Assembly: GCA_020354645.1 (NCBI GenBank)
Contig: CP070652.1
Span: 3,552,163-3,616,162, forward strand
Reading direction: 5' to 3'
Source of the DNA: Deltaproteobacteria bacterium
GTDB lineage: Bacteria > Desulfobacterota > Desulfobacteria > Desulfobacterales > G020354645
DNA length: 64,000 nt
Part shown: positions 1 through 8,888 of the stretch, in pieces
How positions within the stretch are numbered: position 1 is the stretch's first letter
Layout: each line of letters begins with the position of its first letter
The notes under the pieces: generated by a model
Databases searched by the model: none
Seen by the model: the letters and a program-made list of their open reading frames with translations, nothing else
What the model was told of the DNA's origin: nothing
Translations under genes and position numbers: made by a program

Positions 1-818
1 AAGACAATCACGTTTTGCCAGCCTCCAGCCAGAAAGAACAGGGCATAAGCTTCGAGAAGTCCCACCAGGATACCGGCCGCAACGGCCCCCTTGATGTTTC
101 CGAGGCCTCCCAGAATGACCACCACAAAACTCTTCAGGACCGGTGCCATGCCTGCGTTGGGATTGGCGGGGAAAAGGGTGATTAAAAGTGCCCCGGAAAT
201 TCCGGCCAGAGCCGCCCCGATTCCAAAGGCAATCGCGTACATCCGGCTGACGTCGATACCCAGGGTCTGGGCGGCTTCAGAATGCTGGGAGGTGGCCCGA
301 ATGGCCTTACCCAGGCTGGTGTATTTGACGAAATACCAGAGCAGTCCCACCGTCAGCAGGGCAAGACCGAGGATCACGAGATGGTCGTGGATAAAGACGA
401 CGTCACCGAGAACGATCTGACCGGAGACCAGGTTGGGGATTCCGCGTTGAACGGCCCCGAAGATAATCAGGGCCAGGTTTTGAAAGATTACCATCAGACC
501 GATGGTCAGAACAAATGAATCCATGAGCCCTTCGCGGCCGGCCTTTTTGCGAAGGGTGGACAGAAGGCCCTTTTCAAGGATGACCCCCACGACCAAGAGT
601 CCCGCGCCGGCGGCTAAAATGCCCACGGGAAAAGGCAGCCCCAGCATGGCAGCTACAAAATACATAATGTAGCAACCGATCATGAAAAGTTCGCCATGAG
701 CGAAGTTGACGATTTCCATGATGCCGAAGATCAGTGAGAGGCCGACGCCCATCAGGGCGTACATCGATCCCCGGACCAAACCCAGAACAATTAGTTGAAT
801 AAAAATACTCAGTTCCAT
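1..818 (-). CDS. livH: Branched-chain amino acid ABC transporter permease, LivH family (3' end outside window)
   Basis: Inner-membrane permease of a high-affinity ABC importer for branched-chain amino acids, amides or related compounds. The minus strand reads open from an ATG at 816-818 to the window edge. The translation begins MELSIFIQLIVLGLVRGSMY and continues with the family-typical stretch GLSLIFGIMEIVNFAHGEL, then many hydrophobic segments. The C-terminus lies outside the window. It follows livK, livG and livF on the same strand but is separated from livF by about 470 bp of repeat-rich DNA. A livM partner is expected beyond the left edge (inference). Confidence 0.9.
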   Translation of the reverse strand, partial: MELSIFIQLIVLGLVRGSMYALMGVGLSLIFGIMEIVNFAHGELFMIGCYIMYFVAAMLGLPFPVGILAAGAGLLVVGVILEKGLLSTLRKKAGREGLMDSFVLTIGLMVIFQNLALIIFGAVQRGIPNLVSGQIVLGDVVFIHDHLVILGLALLTVGLLWYFVKYTSLGKAIRATSQHSEAAQTLGIDVSRMYAIAFGIGAALAGISGALLITLFPANPNAGMAPVLKSFVVVILGGLGNIKGAVAAGILVGLLEAYALFFLAGGWQNVIV

Positions 819-1011
819 CGTGTTTATTCTTATTCTGCTGATCCGGTGTAAACCGTCACCGAATTGGTTTTAAGTCTTTTGTCCTTCAGCTTGCCCGATA
901 AATTCGAAATCCCTGGTCCAGACCTGGATTATAAGCAGATCATTTTTTACAACGTACATTCTCACTTTTACAAAAACAATAACCAAGTAGTATGCATCGC
1001 GCCAGGGCAGG

Positions 1012-1235
1012 CCGAAGCACGAAATTCGAAATAACCCCTAAATCTTCACCCTGTGGAATCCTCCAAAGGAGGGCCGCCAAAAGGCGGCATTCCACAGGGC
1101 AGGTGTTCCAATGACCAAAACGACCTACTTGTTAGACGCCATTCAGGTCATAATCCTGTTTCGGTCATTTGAATTTTGGTAATTTGAAATTGTTTCGAAT
1201 TTCGATATTCGGATTTTAATTCATGTGACTGCGAG
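1012..1235. repeat. Intergenic inverted-repeat-rich block between livF and livH
   Basis: The 466-bp gap between livF and livH has no plausible gene. It contains GAAATTCGAAAT near 1020 and the inverse GTTTCGAATTTCGAT near 1190. It also contains CCAATGACCAAAACGACC near 1107 facing GTTTCGGTCATTTGAATTTTGG near 1159. Together they suggest a foldable, MITE-like intergenic repeat. A three-way-junction palindrome (1049-1099) lies inside it. The effect on livH expression is unknown. Confidence 0.45.
1049..1099. repeat. Perfect three-way-junction palindrome
   Basis: The outer arms CCCTGTGGAAT (1049-1059) and ATTCCACAGGG (1089-1099) are exact reverse complements. Between them lie two back-to-back hairpins: CCTCC-AAA-GGAGG (1060-1072) and GCCGCC-AAAA-GGCGGC (1073-1088). 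Every base outside the two loops is paired and no unpaired base is left at the junction. It has no T-run and so does not look like a simple terminator. Confidence 0.75.
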
Positions 1236-1284
1236 CTTTTGCTCAACATCGATAAAATTTTGTCGCTTTCGCTTCACTCATCAC

Positions 1285-1995
1285 CTAGATCCATTCTCTG
1301 ATGATGTCCTCTATGGTGTCGACAAACTCTTCTTTGGGCCCGTTGTGGCTGTTTTGGCCCAGGCGAAGCACATAGATATAGTCGGCAACATCCACGGCCT
1401 TATGAACCTTCTGATCCACAATCAAGATGGTATATCCCAAGTCTTTAAGTTTGACGATTTCCTCATAGACCCGGTCCACCAGTTTGGGCATCAACCCCAC
1501 CGACGGTTCATCGATCAAAATCGTTCGAGGCTGGGTCATGGTCAGTCGCGCAATTTCAAGGGTTCGCTGCTCACCCCCGGATAGGGCCCCGGCTACCATT
1601 TTGCGCTTATTCCTAAGAATCGGATAGTGGTGATAAACCTCTTCCAGGGCGTTGTCGAGGGCCTTGCGATCATTTTTTATAATCCAGCCCCCCAGTTCGA
1701 GGTTTTCCTCTACGGTCATGGCCGGAAACACACTGTGGCCTTGAATGAGATGGGCAATCCCTTGACCCAGCATCTGATCAGGTTTGAGTCCTGTGATGGA
1801 TTGACCATGATGAAGAACATCCCCTTGAGTGGGGCGGAGGTATCCGTAAATGGTCTTGAGAAGGGTGGACTTGCCGGCCCCGTTAGGACCGATGATGCCC
1901 GTCAAGGCTCCTTCTTTGGCAACCACATTGACATCCCTTAAAATGGGGACTTCTTTTACGTATCCTGATGTGACGTTATTAACCTCAAGCGTCAT
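1285..1995 (-). CDS. livF: Branched-chain amino acid ABC transporter ATP-binding protein LivF
   Basis: Cytoplasmic ATPase subunit of the Liv importer; 236 residues, the usual LivF length. Walker A is GPNGAGKSTLLK near residues 36-47. The ABC signature reads LSGGEQRTLEIAR and Walker B reads TILIDEPSVGL. The reading frame starts with ATG 2 bp after the livG stop, so the two ATPases are translationally close and probably coupled. The C-terminus shows a hydrophilic IEDIIREWI tail. Assignment to LivF rather than LivG rests on the short length and family-typical signature. Confidence 0.95.
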   Translation of the reverse strand: MTLEVNNVTSGYVKEVPILRDVNVVAKEGALTGIIGPNGAGKSTLLKTIYGYLRPTQGDVLHHGQSITGLKPDQMLGQGIAHLIQGHSVFPAMTVEENLELGGWIIKNDRKALDNALEEVYHHYPILRNKRKMVAGALSGGEQRTLEIARLTMTQPRTILIDEPSVGLMPKLVDRVYEEIVKLKDLGYTILIVDQKVHKAVDVADYIYVLRLGQNSHNGPKEEFVDTIEDIIREWI

Positions 1996-1997
1996 AA

Positions 1998-2714
1998 TCA
2001 GTGCCCCAAATATGCGTCGATGACCGCCGGATCATGACGAACCTTTTCTGATATTCCCTCGGCAATGGTCGTTCCGGCCGAAAGGACGGTCAGGTTTTTA
2101 CACAGCTTCATCACCGAGGGAATGTCATGGCTGATCAATAAAAATGTCTTTTCCCGGCTTTTGTTCAACTCAAAGGTGATCTCGATCAGTCGCTCGATCA
2201 ACGCCGGATTGACCCCAGCAAAAGGCTCATCGAGCAGAATGACCTCCGGGTCCGCCATCATCGATCGCATGAACTCCAGCAGTTTTTTTTGCCCGCCGGA
2301 GATTTCCACGGCCAGTTGGTCCCTGAGATGAGTGAGTCCCGCCATTTCCAGAAGCTCTGACGCTTTTTTCTCACCTTCCGTTTTTGACACCCGCCTGGGG
2401 ATCAGGGGAACCATCATGTTCTCCATGAGAGTCATCTCATTGAAAACCCGGGCGACCTGAAAGGTCCGGCCAATTCCCATGGAGGCGATTTGATTGGGTT
2501 TGAGACCGGTAATCTCACGGTTTTTGAAGATGACCGTGCCTTCGTCGGGACTGTAGACGCCATTGATGACGTTGAACATGGTGGTCTTACCGGCTCCGTT
2601 GGGTCCGATAACTCCGTGGATTTTACCCTTCTCCACCCTCAGAGAAACCCCTTGCAGGGCCGGGATCCCGCCAAAATATTTATGGACCTGATCGACTTCT
2701 AAAAATTCCATCAT
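1998..2714 (-). CDS. livG: Branched-chain amino acid ABC transporter ATP-binding protein LivG
   Basis: Second ATPase of the Liv importer, about 238 residues from the ATG at 2712-2714. Walker A is GPNGAGKTTMFNVING, the signature ISGGQKKLLEFMRS and Walker B VILLDEPFAGVNP, followed by the LivG-typical C-terminal tail ending in DAYLGH. An in-frame upstream start at 2762 is rejected because that stretch encodes a hairpin plus T-run lying between livK and livG. The start remains somewhat uncertain: two adjacent ATGs (2714, 2711) share a weak ribosome binding site. Confidence 0.93.
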   Translation of the reverse strand: MMEFLEVDQVHKYFGGIPALQGVSLRVEKGKIHGVIGPNGAGKTTMFNVINGVYSPDEGTVIFKNREITGLKPNQIASMGIGRTFQVARVFNEMTLMENMMVPLIPRRVSKTEGEKKASELLEMAGLTHLRDQLAVEISGGQKKLLEFMRSMMADPEVILLDEPFAGVNPALIERLIEITFELNKSREKTFLLISHDIPSVMKLCKNLTVLSAGTTIAEGISEKVRHDPAVIDAYLGH

Positions 2715-2720
2715 GTATCC

Positions 2721-2757
2721 CAAAAAACCCGCAAGCCCCATTGAAGGAGCTTGCGGA
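2721..2757 (-). terminator. Hairpin with T-run between livK and livG (terminator or attenuator)
   Basis: On the minus strand an 8-bp stem CCGCAAGC/GCTTGCGG with a 12-nt loop (plus coordinates 2729-2756) is followed at once by GTTTTTT. It lies about 50 bp after the livK stop and just before the livG start. It fits a partial terminator that leaves the binding-protein mRNA in excess over the membrane components. The structure is visible; the function is inferred. Confidence 0.7.
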
Positions 2758-2806
2758 TCCATAAAGGGTTACCATCCTCTCTGCCGAGATGATTTAAGAT
2801 AGTGAT

Positions 2807-4144
2807 CTAGACCCACGGTGGCGCTTGGAACGTGCCATCCGCAAGATCAAGCGGCCAGAGTATTTTCGGCTTGCCGCCAAACATCTGGACCAGTGGGAAG
2901 AAAAACCCCTTCATAAAGTCGCCCGTTCGGACATCATTTCTGGAAAGCTGATGCAGGGTTCCTTCTTCAGAGAAGTCTTTCCAGAAGTCGTTATAGGTCG
3001 CAAAGTCATACATCTGCCAGACCCCTTTGTATTTCACTTTCTCCCGGATGTGCTGCACCAGATATTCGAATTTAAGTGTCCCCGCCTCATTGAGGGCTCT
3101 GATGGCCAGGCGAGTGTGGTCATAGGGTTGACCGGATGGCGCGATGCCTGCGTCAATGCCGTACTTGTCCTTAAACCGTTTCATCCATGTTTTCTGTTCC
3201 GGGGAGATAGGATAGGGAGAGTCCATGCAAATCGCAAAGTCTGAAGCCTTCCCGGTATTTTGATACCATTCGCCGGTCCAGGTGAGCCCGTGAGCAAGGA
3301 ATAAGGCCTTGAGTCCCATTGCCCGAACCTGTTTGACAAAGTTGTACATGGGCACACCACCGGTCTGGGTGGTTGCCACCACCGAAACATCAGCGGCTTT
3401 GTACTTGGTGATGATGGGCGTGAATTCGGTCTCATCAATGGCGTTGACATCATAGGGCATCACGTCAAAGCCGGCGGTTCTCAGACTCACCACCAAGGCT
3501 TCGCCCCATCCGCGACCGTAATCGGTATCTTCCACAATGACAGCTGCCTTTCTATTTTTTGGTTTCCACAACCCTTTTTTCATGAAATACACGAGCGGCG
3601 GACCATAGAGCCCGGCGAATACCGGAGGAGATGCCCACCCCTTGAACCACCCCTGGTATTTTTCCGGATGATCGTTGATCTTAAAGTTGATATACTGGGA
3701 TTCGCCCTGATGACCGATGTGAACCATCTTGAGGGGAGATTCAGCGTCCATGCAGGCCATGGCTACGGACGAATGCCAGCCGGTTACCATCATTTTCACC
3801 CCGCGGTTGACAGCGTCTTGCACGGCCTTGACCGATTTTTCGGGGCTCGACTGACTGTCCACCCAAACGGGTTCGATATCCATGGTCTTGCCGTCGACCT
3901 TCACCGGAATCTCCCCTGCTGCCCGGGCATCCTCTAGGGCCATATTAATGCCTCTTTTAAACTGGTCCCCGGTACGGCTGGCAGGACCCGTGAATGGACC
4001 CATAAAACCGATCTTCAGTTTGCTGGCCGCATGCCCCTCTTTAGGAAGACTCATGCTCAGAGCACTTCCAACAACGGCAGCTGCACCGACGGTTTTAACA
4101 AACTCACGGCGAGTCATTCCATTTTGTTTTTTCTCTTCAGTCAT
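2807..4144 (-). CDS. ABC transporter substrate-binding protein, LivK/amide-urea type, Tat-like signal
   Basis: Periplasmic solute-binding protein (Peripla_BP_6 type), 445 residues. The N-terminus carries a twin-arginine-like signal (MTRREFVKTVGAAAVVGSAL) followed by KLKIGFMGPFTGPASRTGDQ, the usual first strand of this fold. It is longer than E. coli LivK (about 370 residues), closer to amide- or urea-binding relatives, so the ligand may not be a branched-chain amino acid. It starts at an ATG preceded by GGAGG and heads the operon livK-livG-livF-livH. It is transcribed divergently from the MttB-like gene at 4553, so a role in importing a substrate of that island is possible (inference). Confidence 0.88.
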   Translation of the reverse strand: MTEEKKQNGMTRREFVKTVGAAAVVGSALSMSLPKEGHAASKLKIGFMGPFTGPASRTGDQFKRGINMALEDARAAGEIPVKVDGKTMDIEPVWVDSQSSPEKSVKAVQDAVNRGVKMMVTGWHSSVAMACMDAESPLKMVHIGHQGESQYINFKINDHPEKYQGWFKGWASPPVFAGLYGPPLVYFMKKGLWKPKNRKAAVIVEDTDYGRGWGEALVVSLRTAGFDVMPYDVNAIDETEFTPIITKYKAADVSVVATTQTGGVPMYNFVKQVRAMGLKALFLAHGLTWTGEWYQNTGKASDFAICMDSPYPISPEQKTWMKRFKDKYGIDAGIAPSGQPYDHTRLAIRALNEAGTLKFEYLVQHIREKVKYKGVWQMYDFATYNDFWKDFSEEGTLHQLSRNDVRTGDFMKGFFFPLVQMFGGKPKILWPLDLADGTFQAPPWV

Positions 4145-4552
4145 GGTTTTCCTCCTTTGATTTAAATGACCTTATTTTGCAAAAGCATACCTTGTCTTCC
4201 TTCCCCCTATAAAACACCTCCTTTGATGTGAAAGAATATCGGAACTTATGCTTACCTAAATAAACTTACCATGTGTTGTCAACGATTTTCCAAGAATATT
4301 ATTAGAGAACCTGTTAAACATAATTATCTCCGCCTTGGTTTAAAATATTTCATTCTTTTCTTGAAGCTGATTCTGGGGAGTGTTATCGGTTTTTGAGACA
4401 CCTGATATTTGAATGAATCGTGCCCTTTAAGCGAAAGATCGTTTGGAGCCATATCATATACAGAAATATTTATTCCCAGCTTTTCAAATACAAAATACCA
4501 TAAATTGTTTTAAGACTCATAAGTGTCAAATTCATACAAAAAGGAGGATAAA
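4145..4552. other. Divergent intergenic region between livK and the first mttB-like gene
   Basis: About 400 bp of AT-rich DNA with no convincing open frame. It must hold the promoters of both divergent operons. No clear operator is seen, and the ATGGT-TAA-ACCAT palindrome found further right is absent here. Confidence 0.5.
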
Positions 4553-5995
4553 GTGGATACTTTTCAACACCAAGGCGCAAGGAATAGAATCCTTACCAAG
4601 GCGCAAGTTCATCAAGTTGATGAATATGCGCTTCGATTGATGGAGACGGTGGGCTGTAAAGTGGACTGCCAAGAAGCCTTGGATATCCTTGACCGTGCTG
4701 GATGTGATATCAATAATCCGGCGCGAGTGAAAATACCTCGACGGATCGTGATGGATGCACTTGAGACTGCTCCGGGTGAAATTGAGGTATTCAACCGAGA
4801 CGGTGACCCGGCAATGGTGCTCAAAGAAGATGCGTGTTACTATGGTACCGGTTCTGATTGCCCAACCACGATAGGTTTGTACTCCGGCAAGCGCCGGCAG
4901 TGCACGAAAGAAGATGTGGCGCGGTTGGCACGATTTTGCGATGCGCTTGCCAACATCGACTTTATCATGTCGTTCGGTATTGCCAATGATGCGCCTGAAG
5001 GAAGCAATTTTGTCCACCAGTACGAGGCCATGCTCGTCAACACAAAAAAACCCATTATCGTCACCGGCCACGGAGAAAACGACATGCGGACCATGCTTGA
5101 AATGGCCGCTGCTGCCATCGGGGGCCATAAGGTGCTGCAGAAGAAACCACCCGTGATTCTGTATACCGAACCGTTGTCACCGCTTGTTCACACGGAAATG
5201 GGGGTCAGCAAAGGTTTAATCTGTTGCGAGTACGGGATTCCCTTTATTTACATCGGCAGCCCCATGATGGGGGCGACGGCACCGGCAACTCTGGAAGGGA
5301 CGCTTGTTCAGACGGTAGCAGAGTCATTATCGGGTCTGGTTATCTTTCAGCAAAAACAACCGGGAGCCAAATTTATTTTTGGCGGAGATGCTACCGTCAT
5401 GGACATGAAAACGACCATCTTTAGCTATGGCTCCCCCGAGTTGAACATTTTGAATGCGGCCCTTGCCGACATGGCCCACTTCTATGGACTCCCTTTTTTC
5501 TGCATCGCCGGTTCTTCAGACGCCAAGATTTTGGATGCTCAGGCAGGGCTCGAGTATGCCATGTCAATATACAATGCGACCTTAAACGGCTGCAATATCA
5601 TTCACGACTGCGGCTATCTCGAATCCGGCTTGACATCCTCATTTGAATCGGTGCTCTTTACCGATGAGATTATCAGCATGGTCAAGTATATGCTTCAGCC
5701 CCTGACCATCAATGATGAAACCGTTCCCTTGCAACTCATGGACAGCGTCGGTCCGGGCGGCAACTTCATCGTTGAGGAACATACGGCGGACACCTTTAGA
5801 AAGACTTTCTGGTTTCCCCGTTTTCTGGATAGAAAAAATTTTGAACTGTGGGAGCAGAATGGCTCTCAGGATCTGCCAAAGGTTCTAAACGAAAAAGCAA
5901 AAGAAATTTTTGAGCATCACCAATCGCCGCAGTTCGATGGGAAAAAGGTTGCTGCAATCCATGAGATTGTCGACAATCATCGACCGGATGTTTGA
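4553..5995 (+). CDS. MttB-family (trimethylamine/betaine) methyltransferase, non-pyrrolysine
   Basis: Predicted corrinoid-dependent methyltransferase that takes a methyl group from a quaternary or tertiary amine and passes it to a corrinoid protein (family knowledge). The GTG at 4553 follows AAGGAGG at good spacing, giving 480 residues, the usual MttB-family length. Family landmarks include GIANDAP, ILYTEPLSPLVHTEMG, FIFGGDATVMDMKTTIFSYG, and the C-terminal GPGGNFIVEEHT. The frame has no in-frame stop, so unlike classical trimethylamine MttB it does not need pyrrolysine. It belongs with the MtgB-like homologues known to act on glycine betaine and similar compounds. No corrinoid protein gene is present in the window. 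The substrate is not determined. Confidence 0.9.
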   Translation: MDTFQHQGARNRILTKAQVHQVDEYALRLMETVGCKVDCQEALDILDRAGCDINNPARVKIPRRIVMDALETAPGEIEVFNRDGDPAMVLKEDACYYGTGSDCPTTIGLYSGKRRQCTKEDVARLARFCDALANIDFIMSFGIANDAPEGSNFVHQYEAMLVNTKKPIIVTGHGENDMRTMLEMAAAAIGGHKVLQKKPPVILYTEPLSPLVHTEMGVSKGLICCEYGIPFIYIGSPMMGATAPATLEGTLVQTVAESLSGLVIFQQKQPGAKFIFGGDATVMDMKTTIFSYGSPELNILNAALADMAHFYGLPFFCIAGSSDAKILDAQAGLEYAMSIYNATLNGCNIIHDCGYLESGLTSSFESVLFTDEIISMVKYMLQPLTINDETVPLQLMDSVGPGGNFIVEEHTADTFRKTFWFPRFLDRKNFELWEQNGSQDLPKVLNEKAKEIFEHHQSPQFDGKKVAAIHEIVDNHRPDV

Positions 5996-6043
5996 CAGAT
6001 AAACAGCAAGGCAGTTATGGTCCAATTGAATATTTTAACTGGA

Positions 6044-6226
6044 TGAGGGGTCGGGGAGTTTTTTTAACCCTGTGCCTCCAATCTTTGTTTTTCTAAGCAA
6101 TTTGGCAGCGGGGGATACTTGCCCCCTCCGCATTCCACCTTCGGTGGCTGCGGTCTCCCCCGCTGCCAAATTGCAGAAAAACAAAAGACTTACGAAAACG
6201 GATCAAAAAAACTCCCCGACTCCTCA
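6044..6226. repeat. 183-bp hairpin-forming dispersed element, copy 1
   Basis: The terminal arms GAGGGGTCGGGGAGTTTTTTT and AAAAAAACTCCCCGACTCCTC pair with one mismatch. Inside, TTTGTTTTTCT and AAGCAATTTGGCAGCGGGGGA face TCCCCCGCTGCCAAATTGC and AGAAAAACAAA, with a CCACC-TTC-GGTGG apical hairpin. A second copy of the same length with a few differences lies at 50477-50659. The element ends about 10 bp before the ribosome binding site of the next gene. It encodes no transposase and looks like a non-autonomous, REP/MITE-like unit. Confidence 0.85.
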
Positions 6227-6248
6227 ATTGGATACAAGGAGAAAATGG

Positions 6249-7433
6249 ATGAGAATTAAAGACTTAAAAAGCACCATTCTTTCCGTCCCCTTTGCCAAGC
6301 CGACTTTCTGGCCGTATGGACGATGGGAAGGAATGACGGTGGTTGTTATTGAAATTGAAACCGACTTGGGTGTTGTCGGCCTCGGTGAAAGTGCTTGTAT
6401 TCAAGGGTCGGCCGAGGCTATCAAAAGTTACATCGACAACACCAAACCGTTTCTCGTGGGGCAAGATCCTTTTGATACGGAGCGAATTGGGAAAAGGATA
6501 GAAGGATTGGGCGGCTGGAACTTCGGCCGCCATTTTGCCGGATACGCACTTGCAGGCATTGATATGGCCCTCTGGGATATTATCGGCAAGGCCTGTAATC
6601 AACCGGTTTATAAATTGCTGGGCGGAAAGATTCGCGACAGATCAGAAGGCTTCAAATATATTCATCACGACGATCCGGATATAATGGCTGCTGAAGCCAA
6701 AGAATCCGTAGTTAAAGGATATCGCACGATTTATTGTAAATATACCGGCATTAAACACCTGCGAGAGGCCATTGAAGCCATCCGGGATGCCATCGGGGAG
6801 AAACCCAAACTGTGGGTGGACTTCAACGGGACCCTATCTCCGGGATTTGCCGTTAAGTTTTTAACGGAGATGGAACACTATAGAATCGATATTGCCGAAC
6901 AACCGGTGCTGCCCTCGAATCTGGATGGGATGGCGTATGTACGAAATTCAATCCCCTGCCAAGTCTTGGCCCACGAAAGTTCTTGGACGCTTTATGATAC
7001 ATTAAACGTGATCAAAAAGGGGGCGGCGGACATCATCAGTGTCGAGCCCCGGATGACATGGGGAATTTTGGCCACCAAAAAGGCGGCTGCTGTGGCCGAG
7101 TCGGCGGGGATGCCCGTGATCATGCATTCCTTTGCTGAACTTGGTGTGGCCCAGGCAGCGATTCTGCACATTATTGCTTCTACCCCCAACTTTATAATGG
7201 CCAACCAGTGCATGTATGATTGGTATGACGATGACTACCTCAAAGGCGGCAAGCTGCCGTTTGAAGGGGCATTTTTACGCGTACCGGAGGATTCCGGATT
7301 GGGTGTGGCGCTGGATCGTGATAAGATGATCCAATATCATGAAAATTATAAAGCAGTGGGCGCCTATTCAGTTATGGGACTTGAGCCTGAAGAGTTGCGA
7401 ACCGCTCCGCCACCTCTGTTTCCAAGCTATTGA
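6249..7433 (+). CDS. Enolase-superfamily enzyme, mandelate racemase-like
   Basis: 394 residues with the two-domain enolase-superfamily fold. Probable Mg2+ ligands are D191 (WVDFNG), E217 (IAEQPV) and E243 (AHESS). K164 (IYCKYTG) sits at the second barrel strand. H293 (IMHSF) sits at the seventh, with E266 at the place usually occupied by the Asp of a His-Asp dyad. This suggests proton abstraction alpha to a carboxylate, as in racemases, epimerases or dehydratases. Enolase-superfamily 2-epimerases act on hydroxyproline betaine and proline betaine in other bacteria, which would fit the methyltransferase neighbours (inference). The ATG at 6249 is preceded by AAGGAG. A longer frame from 6072 runs into the repeat element and is rejected. 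Confidence 0.88.
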   Translation: MRIKDLKSTILSVPFAKPTFWPYGRWEGMTVVVIEIETDLGVVGLGESACIQGSAEAIKSYIDNTKPFLVGQDPFDTERIGKRIEGLGGWNFGRHFAGYALAGIDMALWDIIGKACNQPVYKLLGGKIRDRSEGFKYIHHDDPDIMAAEAKESVVKGYRTIYCKYTGIKHLREAIEAIRDAIGEKPKLWVDFNGTLSPGFAVKFLTEMEHYRIDIAEQPVLPSNLDGMAYVRNSIPCQVLAHESSWTLYDTLNVIKKGAADIISVEPRMTWGILATKKAAAVAESAGMPVIMHSFAELGVAQAAILHIIASTPNFIMANQCMYDWYDDDYLKGGKLPFEGAFLRVPEDSGLGVALDRDKMIQYHENYKAVGAYSVMGLEPEELRTAPPPLFPSY

Positions 7434-7643
7434 GCAGTCGCAGAAATTAATGGGATTCCAGACATATTCATCAATCGGTGCAAATGACCTATAGAGCTGA
7501 ATATTTATAACATTTTTATTTAACAACGACTCCAATGTGCGTAGAACGAGCGATGTATGCCTGACACTGAACTTTCATGTGCTCTTCACTTTAATAATCC
7601 GATTTTAACAAAACATAACCCGCGTCTTTACTCCAGGCAAAGC

Positions 7644-8648
7644 ATGTTTAGCGAAAGCAATAAAATCAAAAAATATCTCAGAAAATTACCGCCCGCTCTG
7701 TTGAGTGTTCAAAATACCGATTCAATCGAAATCCTGGACCGGATGCCAGGTTCCTACAATCTGAATTTTCATATCAGGGTAAATCAAAAGGAATTTATTT
7801 TTCGGATCAATATTGAGCAACAAAGTGGCTTTAAAAATCAGATTGAATATGAATTCAGTATCTTGAAATTTCTGGATAATCATTGTATTGCGCCCAAGGC
7901 CTACTATTTTGACAACAGCCGGCGACATTTTGCTTATGGAATACTCATCGAAGAGTATCTCGAAGGCCCTTATTTGACGTTAGAAAAAGAAAATCTTTCG
8001 GAGGTTGTCGAGGTGATGGTAAGGTTGCACGCCTTGAACACGGAAGGAATGCAGTTTGTTATCTGGAAGGATCCGTTGGCAGATACATTTGAGTTGGTCC
8101 GTAAGGATCTGATTTACTACGAATCCAAGGCGACACCCACAAAGAAAGTCATCAACCTGGCAGGAAAATTATTGGCTAAACACGAAACCGCGATAGATAA
8201 TTACCAGCATCTGTATCATGCGGCAAGTTTAAACCATACGGATGTGTGTTGTGATAACTTTATTAAAACAGCTGAGGGACTAAAATTGATTGACTGGGAA
8301 AAACCCCGTGTGGATGACTGTAGCTATGATATTTGCTGTTTCTTATCAGAACCCGTTGAGATGTGGTGTTCCCGAAAGATCCTGAATTCAGAAGCTCGTG
8401 AACACTTCGTGAATAGCTATGCCCGTGCGAGCGGGATAAGCGCGGATCATCTCATGAGAAAAGTCAAAGTCAGAGAACCGTTAATTTCCCTGCACTGGAT
8501 ACTGTGGGGAGCATCTAAGCTATGCGATCTCAGAGATCGCCTTACATCGCCGGACCTTATAAAGGCGCATGAGGAAAAGGCGGCCCGATACGAACGAATT
8601 GCAGATCCCCAGAACATTGAAAAACTGCTGGACACGGTAATGTTTTAG
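7644..8648 (+). CDS. Aminoglycoside/choline-kinase-type phosphotransferase family protein
   Basis: About 334 residues of the APH/choline kinase/homoserine kinase fold. The catalytic loop reads HTDVCCDNFI (the HxDxxxxN pattern) and the metal-binding motif is LIDWEKP. The N-lobe shows YNLNFHIRV and FIFRINIEQQ. The substrate is unknown. In this setting it might phosphorylate an amino alcohol, choline-like compound or amino acid derivative. The start is unsure: 7644 keeps the recognisable domain, an upstream ATG at 7557 adds 29 residues of low-complexity sequence, and neither has a strong ribosome binding site. It is on the same strand as its neighbours but with a 210-bp gap after the racemase-like gene. 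Confidence 0.75.
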   Translation: MFSESNKIKKYLRKLPPALLSVQNTDSIEILDRMPGSYNLNFHIRVNQKEFIFRINIEQQSGFKNQIEYEFSILKFLDNHCIAPKAYYFDNSRRHFAYGILIEEYLEGPYLTLEKENLSEVVEVMVRLHALNTEGMQFVIWKDPLADTFELVRKDLIYYESKATPTKKVINLAGKLLAKHETAIDNYQHLYHAASLNHTDVCCDNFIKTAEGLKLIDWEKPRVDDCSYDICCFLSEPVEMWCSRKILNSEAREHFVNSYARASGISADHLMRKVKVREPLISLHWILWGASKLCDLRDRLTSPDLIKAHEEKAARYERIADPQNIEKLLDTVMF

Positions 8649-8888
8649 TGTAGAGCGATAAAGATTATGCGACGCCAATAACCAGGCGCTGTGTCCCGGG
8701 AATAATTTTAATAAACTTTTTGGGCGTTTTGAAAGCTTTCTGCTCGCCCCGGCGACTATTTTTGGGGATCCTACTGAAAGTGGGACTCGAATAACGCTTG
8801 TAAAAACCTTTCAAACCGTCTGTTGAATTTTGTAAGTTATCCATGGGACATGGCGCCAGATTCTGGAGAAGGTAGAAAGGAGAAAGAA

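Noticed and set aside
6072-6248. N-terminal extension of the racemase-like gene by 59 codons
   Set aside because: The extension lies almost wholly within the 183-bp repeat element, and a good ribosome binding site precedes the ATG at 6249.
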